A DNA stretch of 23,752 bases from an uncultured Eubacteriales bacterium (lineage in GTDB: Bacteria; Bacillota; Clostridia; Peptostreptococcales; Anaerovoracaceae): positions 1 to 23,752 of the forward strand of contig CADBFL010000005.1 in assembly GCA_902793875.1 (NCBI GenBank), read 5' to 3'. Under the pieces are notes generated by a model that searched no databases, was not told the DNA's origin, and saw only the letters and a program-made list of their open reading frames with translations. Shown here one piece after another: positions 6,910 through 14,290 of this stretch (positions are counted from its first letter, which is position 1; each line of letters opens with the position of its first letter). The translations under genes were made by a program, and so were the position numbers.

Positions 6910-8823
6910 ATGGATCGTTTTTTCGGATTCGACCTCGGTGACGCCGAGAGCGCCATCTCAAGACTTGTAAAAGAAGAACAGAATACGCCTGAAATGCTCA
7001 CCGTAGTCGGCGAGAAGAGTTTCATCACCGCATACGCCCAGCTGCAGAACGGTGATCTCATCATCGGCGAGAAGGCCTGCTATGCAGACAACGCAGTAAA
7101 GAGAAAGCTCCGTTTCAAGAGCCGCTTCCTGACAGACAGATCCAGCGAAGCGGATGTCAGGAGCTTTGCCGCGGGAGTGCTCGGCGAGCTCTACGGCAGC
7201 GGAGAACTTGTCAAGAACGAGAACTGCAGCTTCTACATCGGCTGCCCTGCCGGATGGGACAAAAACACCCGTGAACGCTACAGAGAGATATTCGAGAAGG
7301 CCGGATATCCCCCTTCAAGGATAATCTCGGAGTCGCGCGCGGCCATGGTCAGCGCGTGCCAGTCGAAGCATCTTCAGGTCGGCGTGGATATACTGTCCAG
7401 GCCCGTGCTCGTAATAGACATAGGCTCATCGACTACCGATTTCGCCTACATCATGGGCGGCAAGGAAGTAGAGATGAGGACCGGCGGCGAGGTCGTCCTC
7501 GGAGGCGGTCTGATGGACGAGATACTGCTCGAGGAGTCAGTCGCGTCTGCAGGGCTTCTGAAAAAGAAGATACAGTCGGTATTCGAAAAGAGCGAGCCGT
7601 GGCGGACATATGCTGAATTCGCGGCAAGAAGGCTCAAGGAAAAGTACTATTCCGACGAGGAGTACTGGAGCACGCACGACTGCCATGAGAGCATAGTCCT
7701 CCACTACGATCTTCCTGTCAAGCTCACTCTGAGGATGGACAGAAAGATCGCCGACAGGCTTGTCAACAAAAAGATAGACAAGCTGGGCAGACGCTCATGG
7801 AAGGACGTCTTCATCTCGTCTCTCAAGGATGTGCAGAAGAGCATCACAGGCGCGCAGCCAGAGCTCATATTCCTGACCGGCGGCGTGAGCAAGCTTCCTG
7901 CCATACGCGACTGGTGCAGCAGCGTGTTCACCGACTCCATAGTCATCGGCGCCACGGATCCGGAATTCTCCGTATCAAGAGGACTCTCCTACTGCGGGCG
8001 CATAGATGAAGATCTTTCCGAGTTCAGGGTCGAACTCGATGAGCTGATCGAATCGACGGCCATCGAAGATATCGTCAGCAAGCACATACCTTCGCTTTAC
8101 AGAAAAGCAGTCGACACGCTGGTCGATCCTATCGTAAAGAAAGTCGCGGTCCCTGTATTCGACAGATGGCGTAACGGCGAGATCGCAAAGCTCGGAGACA
8201 CAGACGAGATACTTCAGAGCGAGGTAGAACATTTCATAAGGACGGACGAAGCCAGAGAGCTTCTTGCCGGCCCTATCACAGACTGGCTCAAGCCTGTTAT
8301 CGAAGAACTCGAAGGTCTGACGGTTCCTATCTGTCTGAAACACAGGGTCCCGTACACGGCGCTCAGTCTCAAGTCGTATCTGAACGCCACAGACATAGAT
8401 ATAAAGGTGGACGCAAAGAACATATTCGCAGTCGATGAACTCACCTTCCTTATCGACTCAATAGTCACGGCCCTGGTCGCCCTTCTGATCGCAGCCATCG
8501 ACGTGATCCCGTTCATGGCGGGCCCTGAAGGAGTGCTTATCGGCATAGTCGCCTCGATAGTCGTGCTCTTCCTCGGCAAGGACAAGATGCAGGAGACCCT
8601 GCTCACAGCGGACATCCCGAAAACGATGAGAAAACTCATCCCTAAGGGAGCTTTCAGTTCGCGCACCGAGAGCATAAGCGCCGACATAAAGGAGTCCTTC
8701 TACGAGACTCTCGACAAGGAAAAGAGCGACGAGATCAGGGAGCGCATGGTAGCAGAGATAAGCGGACAGATCGAGACTACTCTCATACACATGGCAGAGG
8801 TAGTCGAGATACCGCTCGGATAG
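6910..8823 (+). CDS. Membrane-anchored Hsp70-like actin-fold ATPase
   Basis: 637 residues. The N-terminal ~365 residues form an Hsp70/actin-fold ATPase: phosphate-1 FGFDLGDAES (5-14, diverged from DLGTTNS), phosphate-2 DIGSSTTDF (170-178) and adenosine motif TGGVSKLP (323-330). After this the DnaK beta-sandwich substrate domain and the usual interdomain linker are absent. Instead there is a helical region (370-505), two hydrophobic segments (about 511-536 and 541-557) and an acidic helical tail. It is therefore an Hsp70-type ATPase tied to the membrane and acting on partners I cannot name. The ATG has an AAGGTGG ribosome site. It is co-directional with the GrpE-like membrane gene before it and the GH25 gene 9 bp after it. 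Confidence 0.85.
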   Translation: MDRFFGFDLGDAESAISRLVKEEQNTPEMLTVVGEKSFITAYAQLQNGDLIIGEKACYADNAVKRKLRFKSRFLTDRSSEADVRSFAAGVLGELYGSGELVKNENCSFYIGCPAGWDKNTRERYREIFEKAGYPPSRIISESRAAMVSACQSKHLQVGVDILSRPVLVIDIGSSTTDFAYIMGGKEVEMRTGGEVVLGGGLMDEILLEESVASAGLLKKKIQSVFEKSEPWRTYAEFAARRLKEKYYSDEEYWSTHDCHESIVLHYDLPVKLTLRMDRKIADRLVNKKIDKLGRRSWKDVFISSLKDVQKSITGAQPELIFLTGGVSKLPAIRDWCSSVFTDSIVIGATDPEFSVSRGLSYCGRIDEDLSEFRVELDELIESTAIEDIVSKHIPSLYRKAVDTLVDPIVKKVAVPVFDRWRNGEIAKLGDTDEILQSEVEHFIRTDEARELLAGPITDWLKPVIEELEGLTVPICLKHRVPYTALSLKSYLNATDIDIKVDAKNIFAVDELTFLIDSIVTALVALLIAAIDVIPFMAGPEGVLIGIVASIVVLFLGKDKMQETLLTADIPKTMRKLIPKGAFSSRTESISADIKESFYETLDKEKSDEIRERMVAEISGQIETTLIHMAEVVEIPLG

Positions 8824-8832
8824 GAAAGATAA

Positions 8833-10101
8833 ATGAGACAGGGAAGAGCTGAAAGAAACGCAGAAATAAACAACGATACCGGTAAAAGCAGTACTCGCAC
8901 AGTGCTGCTTTTGGTTATTGTCTTCATATTGCTTGCCGCGGCGGGAGCAGTCGCGTACATGTATAAGAGCACAAAGGACTCGATCTCGCTTGACTTCACC
9001 GACAACGATTTCAGTGTCGAATACGGCAGCAGACATGCGGCGGCCGACTACGTTGCGGACGCAGACGGCGATGTCACTCCTTCGAAAAAGATTCTCGACA
9101 CCGATTCTCTGGGTGAAAAGGAAGTGGTGTATACAGTCTCAAAGCCGATTCTCGGGGGACTGCTGAAGCCTCATGGAGAATACACTCTGCGCTATACTGT
9201 CGTCGATACGCAAAAGCCTCTGGTACTGTGGAGCGGCGACGGCGTCATACTGCAGAAAGGCGGCAAATTCAATATATCCGATGTGATCGGATACGGAGAT
9301 AATGCGGACCGCGAACTCGATGTTAAGTATACGGGCAAGGTCAACATGAATAAAGTCGGGAAATACCCTCTCCGCGTCTCTGTAACCGACGATTCCGGAA
9401 ACACTGCGGAATGGGCTCTTACGGTCGAGGTCGCAGATGAGATCCCTTCCTACGAAGATGACAGCGAAGGCACGAAGTTCGCTGATTTCGTCAAAGAGAA
9501 CAAGGGGGACGGCAGGTCATTCGGCATAGATGTATCGTCATGGCAGGATGACATAGATTTTGAGGCCGTAAAGAAGGCCGGCTGCGAATTCGTCATCATA
9601 AGAGTGGGATTCTCCACAGGCGACGACGAGATCGCGACCCTTGACAACACATATAAGGAGAACATTAAAAAAGCGCAGGAAGCCGGTCTTAAGGTCGGAG
9701 CGTACATGTACAGCTACGACAACAGCGAAGAGATGGTCAGAAAGACCGCGGAATGGACAATAAAGCAGCTTGACGGAGTGAAGCTCGATCTGCCTGTGGC
9801 CTTCGACTGGGAGGACTTCGGACAGTTCCAGACGTATAATATGAACTTCAGCGATCTCAACAGGATGTACGATGTCTTCTCTGAAGAGCTTTCGAAGGCC
9901 GGATACGACTGCATCCTCTACAGCAGCAAAAACTATCTCGAGGATATATGGGAGGACGCAGACAAAAGACCGGTGTGGCTAGCCCACTATACCGATGATA
10001 CGGACTACGAAGGTCCTTACATGATATGGCAGGCCAGCAACACCGGCCGCATCGACGGGATCAAAGGCCCCGTCGACATGGATATTATGTATGAGAACTA
10101 A
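8833..10101 (+). CDS. Membrane-anchored GH25 muramidase (lysozyme) with Ig-like repeats
   Basis: 422 residues. A short basic cytoplasmic tail (1-22) and one helix (about 23-43) anchor it with the bulk outside. Residues ~50-125 and 126-202 look like two bacterial Ig-like beta domains (YTLRYTVVD at 118-125; KYPLRVSVTDDSGN at 177-190). The GH25 catalytic domain spans about 228-422, with GIDVSSWQ (D233) and the catalytic FDWED (D325, E327) plus the terminal VDMDIMY strand. Family reaction: cleavage of N-acetylmuramic acid-N-acetylglucosamine bonds in peptidoglycan. The anchor, rather than a cleavable signal, suggests growth or remodelling of its own wall. AGGAAAG overlapping the preceding stop serves as ribosome site. 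It ends tail-to-tail with the gene at 10111, only 9 bp away and with no terminator visible. Confidence 0.9.
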   Translation: MRQGRAERNAEINNDTGKSSTRTVLLLVIVFILLAAAGAVAYMYKSTKDSISLDFTDNDFSVEYGSRHAAADYVADADGDVTPSKKILDTDSLGEKEVVYTVSKPILGGLLKPHGEYTLRYTVVDTQKPLVLWSGDGVILQKGGKFNISDVIGYGDNADRELDVKYTGKVNMNKVGKYPLRVSVTDDSGNTAEWALTVEVADEIPSYEDDSEGTKFADFVKENKGDGRSFGIDVSSWQDDIDFEAVKKAGCEFVIIRVGFSTGDDEIATLDNTYKENIKKAQEAGLKVGAYMYSYDNSEEMVRKTAEWTIKQLDGVKLDLPVAFDWEDFGQFQTYNMNFSDLNRMYDVFSEELSKAGYDCILYSSKNYLEDIWEDADKRPVWLAHYTDDTDYEGPYMIWQASNTGRIDGIKGPVDMDIMYEN

Positions 10102-10110
10102 GTCCCGGTC

Positions 10111-11472
10111 CTAAATATTACCGTCAAGATACCTTTTGAGCTCTCTGCCGGAATCGGCGGAGAGTTTTTCTTCGTCAACTCCGGTGATCCTGCCGTGTTC
10201 GACGGTGACCTCTCCGTCTATGACCGTATAGTCCACTGCGCCTCTGACGCCGACTGTGCCGAGCACCGACGCAGGGTCATAGCATGCTCCCGTGAGCTCG
10301 GTGCGTCCCGAGTCTATCAGGAAGAAGTCAGCGCACTTACCGGTCTCGATCGAGCCGATCTCCTTGTCTCTTCCGAGCAGCCTTGCCGAGCCTATGGTCG
10401 CCATCCTGAGTATGTCGTAGCCCGTCGGAGCGTCCTTGCTCGAATTGAGTCTGTGCAGCAGGAAGGCCACGCGGATCTCCTCGAGCAGGTCGGATCCGTC
10501 GTTTGACGCCGACCCGTCGACTCCGAGGCCCACAGGAATGCCCATGTGGAGCATCTCAGGGATGCGCGCGATGCCCGATGAGAGCTTCATGTTTGAGATC
10601 GGACAGTGGCATACGCCGGTGCCTGTCTCTGCCAGCAGCGCAAGCTCCGCGTCGTTGAAGTGTATGCCGTGGGCATACCATACATCATCGCCGATCCAGC
10701 CCACTCTTTCCATGTAGGCGAGAGGCCTGATCCCTTCGCGGGCGATCATGTAGTCCTCTTCGTCCTTTGTTTCGCAGAGGTGCGTATGGAGCCTGACCCC
10801 CTTCTCTCTGGCAAGCTTTGCCGACTCCACCAGAAGTTCTTCGGATACCGAGAACGGCGAGCACGGAGCCAGGGCTATGCGCCTCTTTGAGCGGAACGAT
10901 GTATCGTGATACTTGTCTATCAGATCGATGCTGTCCTTCATGATCTCGTCGACCGTCTGCACAACGCTGTCAGGCGGGAGACCTCCGTCCTTTACCGAAA
11001 GGTCCATCGAGCCTCTCGAGAAGTGCATCCTGACGCCGAGTTTGTCAGCAGCTGCCGCCTGGGCGCCGATCAGATCTCCGGCGCCGGCCGGGAACACGTA
11101 GTGATGGTCGAAGACCGTAGTGCAGCCGTTCTTCATCAGCTCTCCCATTCCGGTCAGCGACGACAGATAGATAGTATCCTCATTGAGATTCTTCCATATC
11201 TCGTACAGAGTCTTGAGCCAGTCGAAGAGTTCCATGTTCTGGACCTTCGGAAGGTTGCGCGAGAACACCTGATAAAGGTGGTGATGCGCGTTCACAAGGC
11301 CCGGATAACAGAGCATTCCCCTGCCGTCGATGACCTTGTCAGCATCGCGTTTCTCAGGGCCTATGTATTCGATGAGACCGTCTTTGCAATACAGGTTCAC
11401 ATTCTCATAGACCGTGTTCTTCATGTCGCACGATACGATCGCGCGTATGCCGTTTACTGCCAGTGTACTCAT
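10111..11472 (-). CDS. Amidohydrolase, probable 8-oxoguanine deaminase (ATZ/TRZ-type)
   Basis: 453 residues of the cog0402 amidohydrolase group. Metal site residues are NAHHH (H63, H65), H231 in HTHLCE with catalytic E234, H268 in AHGIHF, and D319 in GVDGSASND. The HHHLYQ motif followed by ELFDWLKTLYEIW and CTTVFDHHY resembles the characterised 8-oxoguanine deaminases more than SsnA or guanine deaminase. Expected reaction: 8-oxoguanine plus water to urate plus ammonia, feeding the purine-breakdown genes nearby. The start has an AAAGGA ribosome site. It is last in a ygeY-xpt-deaminase operon, with a 33-bp gap to xpt. Other substrates (guanine, hydroxyatrazine-like compounds, SsnA-type activity) cannot be excluded from sequence. 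Confidence 0.8.
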   Translation of the reverse strand: MSTLAVNGIRAIVSCDMKNTVYENVNLYCKDGLIEYIGPEKRDADKVIDGRGMLCYPGLVNAHHHLYQVFSRNLPKVQNMELFDWLKTLYEIWKNLNEDTIYLSSLTGMGELMKNGCTTVFDHHYVFPAGAGDLIGAQAAAADKLGVRMHFSRGSMDLSVKDGGLPPDSVVQTVDEIMKDSIDLIDKYHDTSFRSKRRIALAPCSPFSVSEELLVESAKLAREKGVRLHTHLCETKDEEDYMIAREGIRPLAYMERVGWIGDDVWYAHGIHFNDAELALLAETGTGVCHCPISNMKLSSGIARIPEMLHMGIPVGLGVDGSASNDGSDLLEEIRVAFLLHRLNSSKDAPTGYDILRMATIGSARLLGRDKEIGSIETGKCADFFLIDSGRTELTGACYDPASVLGTVGVRGAVDYTVIDGEVTVEHGRITGVDEEKLSADSGRELKRYLDGNI

Positions 11473-11505
11473 GTTTTCAGTCCTTTCACGATCGATTCCG
11501 CAGGG

Positions 11506-12081
11506 TCAGTCCCTGCGGAATGTGATCTCGTTGTCTGTCATCTCGTCGACTATGGCGAGAGACTCTACCCTGTAGCCCTTCGCTCTGAGGCTGTCGCCTC
11601 CCATCTGGAATCCCTTCTCTATCGCGGCGACGCAGCCGACTACCGTCGCGCCGGACTGTCCGACGATGTCTATGAGTCCGCTCAGGGCGCTTCCGTGAGC
11701 CAGAAAGTCATCGACTATCAGGATCTTGTCATCTGCAGACAGATACTCCTTCGTCACCACGACATTGTTGGTATCGCCGTGCGTGAACGATTTGACCGGC
11801 GTAGTGTAGCAGTCGCCCGAGATATTGGAAGACTTGTTCTTCTTTGCATATACGACAGGCACGCCCATGGCGAACCCGGCGGATATCGCGATCGGGATGC
11901 CCGATGATTCGATCGTAAGGATCTTGCTGATCTCATCGTCTCTGAAAAGATCCGCTATCTCCTCGCCTATCTCCTTCATGAATACCGTATCCACCTGCTG
12001 GTTGAGAAAGCTCCCTACCTTGAGCACTCCGCCCGGAAGTATGGTCGCCTCAGCCAGTATCTTTTCTTCCATTTTCTTCAT
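11506..12081 (-). CDS. xpt: Xanthine phosphoribosyltransferase
   Basis: 191 residues, close to the 194 of Bacillus Xpt and similar along the whole length: LKVGSFLNQQVD near the N-terminus, LTIESSG at 55-61, and the PRPP-binding ILIVDDFLAHGSA at 120-132, followed by GYRVESLA. Reaction: xanthine plus PRPP to XMP plus pyrophosphate, in the cytoplasm. AGGAG seven bases before the ATG sets the start. It follows ygeY by 17 bp, so it belongs to the catabolic operon and has no room for the purine riboswitch that often controls xpt in Bacillota. It offers a salvage exit for xanthine that competes with the degradative enzymes. Confidence 0.93.
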   Translation of the reverse strand: MKKMEEKILAEATILPGGVLKVGSFLNQQVDTVFMKEIGEEIADLFRDDEISKILTIESSGIPIAISAGFAMGVPVVYAKKNKSSNISGDCYTTPVKSFTHGDTNNVVVTKEYLSADDKILIVDDFLAHGSALSGLIDIVGQSGATVVGCVAAIEKGFQMGGDSLRAKGYRVESLAIVDEMTDNEITFRRD

Positions 12082-12098
12082 GAAGCAACTCCTCTATA

Positions 12099-13499
12099 TT
12101 ATTTGATATCGTTGTTTGTGCTGCCCTGACGGAACTGGCTCACATCGCCCGTCTTCTCCTGATCAGGATACAGAGGGATGGCAGCGGCGTACAGAGCGGC
12201 GCATGTCACGAGGTCCTGCTTCCAGGTGATCTCGTTAGGAGCGTGAGCCTGGCTTTCTGCTCCCGGACCGAATCCCACGCAAGGGATGCCGTAACGTCCC
12301 TGGATGGATACGCCGTTGGTCGAGAATGTCCACTTGTCGCAGAGAGGACGGCCCTCTCTTTTGTCCATGGCTGTAGGCGAACCGATCCTCTTCTCGCCGA
12401 AGAGAGCCTTGTGGGCCTCGACAAGAGCCTTTACGTGAGCGGAGCTCTCCTTGTTGATCCATGTCGGGAAGTAGCACTCCGTCTCGTATACTTCGCCTGT
12501 CCAGGACGGACGGTCATACATGTACATCGATACTTTCACATCGTCTCCGTACTTTCTTACGCTCGGAAGATCTCTGATCTCGTCGAGACAGCTGTCCCAT
12601 GTCTCGCCGGCCGTCATCCTTCTGTCGATCGAGATGGCGCAGGAGTCCGCTACAGCGCAGCGGCTAGGCGATGTGTAGAATATCTGCGATACCGCGCATG
12701 TGCCGCGGCCGAGGAATCTCGCGTCTTCGTAGTGATCCGGATTGAACTTCGGATCGAGCATCTTCACAAGACCGCGGATGGCCGTGCTGTCTTCGCAGCC
12801 GTTGTTGTTGAGCTGTCTGACCTCGTCGATGATGTCGGCCATCTTGTAGATGGCGTTGTCTCCTCTTTCAGGAGCCGATCCGTGGCAGGACACGCCCTTT
12901 ACGTCGACTCTGATCTCCATGCGTCCCCTGTGGCCGCGGTATACGCCGCCGTCCGTAGGCTCTGTCGAGATCACGAAATCGATCTTGCTTCTTGCGTCTT
13001 CAGGACCGTCGAAGTACTTGTTCACTATGTACTGCCAGCACATTCCGTCGCAGTCCTCTTCCATTACGGAGCCGACGACCATGATCTTATAGCCCTCAGG
13101 GATGAGTCCGAGCTCCTTCATGATCTTTGCGCCGTATACAGCGCTGGACATACCGCCTTCCTGGTCGGATCCGCCGCGGCCGTAGATGATGTCGTCTGTC
13201 TCATAGCCCTTGTAAGGGTCCTTTTCCCAGTTGTTGATGTTGCCGATGCCGACTGTGTCGATATGCGAATCGATGGCGATGATCTTGTCTCCCTCGCCCA
13301 TCCAGCCGATGACGTTGCCGAGTCCGTCGATCTCGACCTTGTCGTAGCCGAGCTTTTCCATCTCGGCCTTGATGCACATTACGACGTCTTTTTCTTCGGC
13401 GCTCTCGCTCGGATGCGAGATCATGTCTCTGAGGAACCTGCTCATTTCAGGTCCGTATTTCTCAGCGGCTTTTCTTATAGCTTCATAATCAGGAACCAT
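12099..13499 (-). CDS. ygeY: YgeY-family M20 hydrolase (selenium-metabolism-linked)
   Basis: 466 residues. M20 di-metal motifs: DSHIDTVG (H79, D81), GRGGSDQEGG (D112) and MEEDCDG (E147-E148), with a dimerisation lid containing VSCHGSAPERGDNA. The GRGGSDQEGGMSSA form and the neighbours are characteristic of YgeY. The exact substrate is unsettled; in purine clusters it is thought to cleave a carbamoyl or formyl-type intermediate after ring opening (inference). A perfect GGAGGT lies seven bases before the ATG. It heads the operon ygeY-xpt-deaminase and diverges from the YheO-type regulator across a 102-bp AT-rich region. Confidence 0.9.
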   Translation of the reverse strand: MVPDYEAIRKAAEKYGPEMSRFLRDMISHPSESAEEKDVVMCIKAEMEKLGYDKVEIDGLGNVIGWMGEGDKIIAIDSHIDTVGIGNINNWEKDPYKGYETDDIIYGRGGSDQEGGMSSAVYGAKIMKELGLIPEGYKIMVVGSVMEEDCDGMCWQYIVNKYFDGPEDARSKIDFVISTEPTDGGVYRGHRGRMEIRVDVKGVSCHGSAPERGDNAIYKMADIIDEVRQLNNNGCEDSTAIRGLVKMLDPKFNPDHYEDARFLGRGTCAVSQIFYTSPSRCAVADSCAISIDRRMTAGETWDSCLDEIRDLPSVRKYGDDVKVSMYMYDRPSWTGEVYETECYFPTWINKESSAHVKALVEAHKALFGEKRIGSPTAMDKREGRPLCDKWTFSTNGVSIQGRYGIPCVGFGPGAESQAHAPNEITWKQDLVTCAALYAAAIPLYPDQEKTGDVSQFRQGSTNNDIK

Positions 13500-13531
13500 A
13501 TCGTTTTACCTCCGTCACAAAATTATTTTTT

Positions 13532-13559
13532 ATTGTATATGAAAATTTTTGTTGCTAAA
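13532..13559 (-). promoter_or_regulatory. Possible promoter of the ygeY-xpt-deaminase operon
   Basis: On the minus strand: TTTAGC (-35, weak), 16-bp spacer, TACAAT (-10), then about 30 nt of leader with GGAGGT before ygeY. It lies in the AT-rich divergent region shared with the regulator. The -35 is poor, so activation by the neighbouring regulator would be understandable. Confidence 0.35.
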
Positions 13560-13579
13560 ATTAATTAACTTCTTATATA
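13552..13579 (+). promoter_or_regulatory. Possible promoter of the YheO-type regulator
   Basis: TTGCTA (-35), 16-bp spacer and TATATA (-10) lie 22 bp before the ATG at 13602. A near-palindrome centred on TTAATTAA (13561-13568) sits in the spacer and is a candidate operator for autoregulation. The opposite-strand ygeY promoter overlaps this site. Confidence 0.4.
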
Positions 13580-13601
13580 TCACACGAAAGCGGGATATAC
13601 C

Positions 13602-14249
13602 ATGAAAAACGGGAATGAATTCGAATTCGCCATCCGCATTGCAAAGGGCATAGCCGGCCAGTTCGGACCGAACTGCGAAGTCGTGATACACGACCTCCGC
13701 GGAGCCGACACTGAGCACTCCATAATAGCCATCGAGAACGGCCACGTCACCGGCCGCTCCATCGGGGACGGTCCGTCTCACATAGTGCTCGAATCTCTGA
13801 GGGAAGACCCTTCGATGATCGAAGACCGCATATCCTACCTTACGAAGACCCCTGACGGCAAAGTCCTGAAGTCAACAACGCTTTTCATACGCGATGACAA
13901 CGGCAAAGCCATCGGGCTCATGGGCATCAACTACGACATCAGCATGATGCTTGCCGTGGATGATTCCATACGCGTCTTCACAGGCCGCGAGCAGTCCGGA
14001 GCAGAGCCTGAAGCCATATCCAGAAACGTAGCCGATCTTCTGGATGAGCTGCTTGAGCACAGCGTCAGGATCGCCGGCAAGCCGGTCGCTATGATGACCA
14101 AAGAGGACAAGATACGCGCGATCAGCTTCCTCGACAGCAGCGGAGCCTTCCTGATAACCCGCTCAGGGCCAAAGGTCTGCCAGTACTTCGGGATCTCCAC
14201 CTACACTCTCTACAGCTATCTCGATGAGATCAGGAACCGCGAAGAGTGA
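13602..14249 (+). CDS. YheO-type PAS/HTH transcriptional regulator
   Basis: 215 residues in two parts. Residues ~8-118 form the YheO-like PAS-type sensor domain (VIHDLRG near 28; TTLFIRDDNGKAIGLMGINYD at 92-112, written here only as its ends). Residues 166-211 form the C-terminal HTH: TKEDKIRAI, then GAFLI.RSG.KVCQYFGIS.YTLYSYLDE. Members are cytoplasmic one-component regulators that sense a small molecule. It is the only plus-strand gene inside the purine cluster, placed between ygeY (divergent) and carbamate kinase (convergent), so it is the natural local regulator of both operons (inference). A strong hairpin terminator follows. The ribosome site is weak (GAAAGCGGGAT). Confidence 0.85.
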   Translation: MKNGNEFEFAIRIAKGIAGQFGPNCEVVIHDLRGADTEHSIIAIENGHVTGRSIGDGPSHIVLESLREDPSMIEDRISYLTKTPDGKVLKSTTLFIRDDNGKAIGLMGINYDISMMLAVDDSIRVFTGREQSGAEPEAISRNVADLLDELLEHSVRIAGKPVAMMTKEDKIRAISFLDSSGAFLITRSGPKVCQYFGISTYTLYSYLDEIRNREE

Positions 14250-14264
14250 TGAAACGCACAGGCA

Positions 14265-14290
14265 GCGCCCTTTCCGGAGGGCGCTTTTTT
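14265..14290 (+). terminator. Rho-independent terminator of the regulator gene
   Basis: Stem GCGCCCT/AGGGCGC (7 bp, loop TTCCGG) followed by TTTTTT, starting 16 bp after the regulator stop. The T-run overlaps the stop codon of the convergent carbamate kinase gene. The same stem could slow minus-strand transcription, though no T-run follows it on that side. Confidence 0.88.

Noticed and set aside
12082..12098. Purine riboswitch before xpt
   Set aside because: Only 17 bp separate ygeY and xpt, too short for the aptamer.
12243..13568. 441-codon plus-strand open frame opposite ygeY
   Set aside because: Same shadow pattern; the ygeY frame has a perfect ribosome site and the catalytic motifs.
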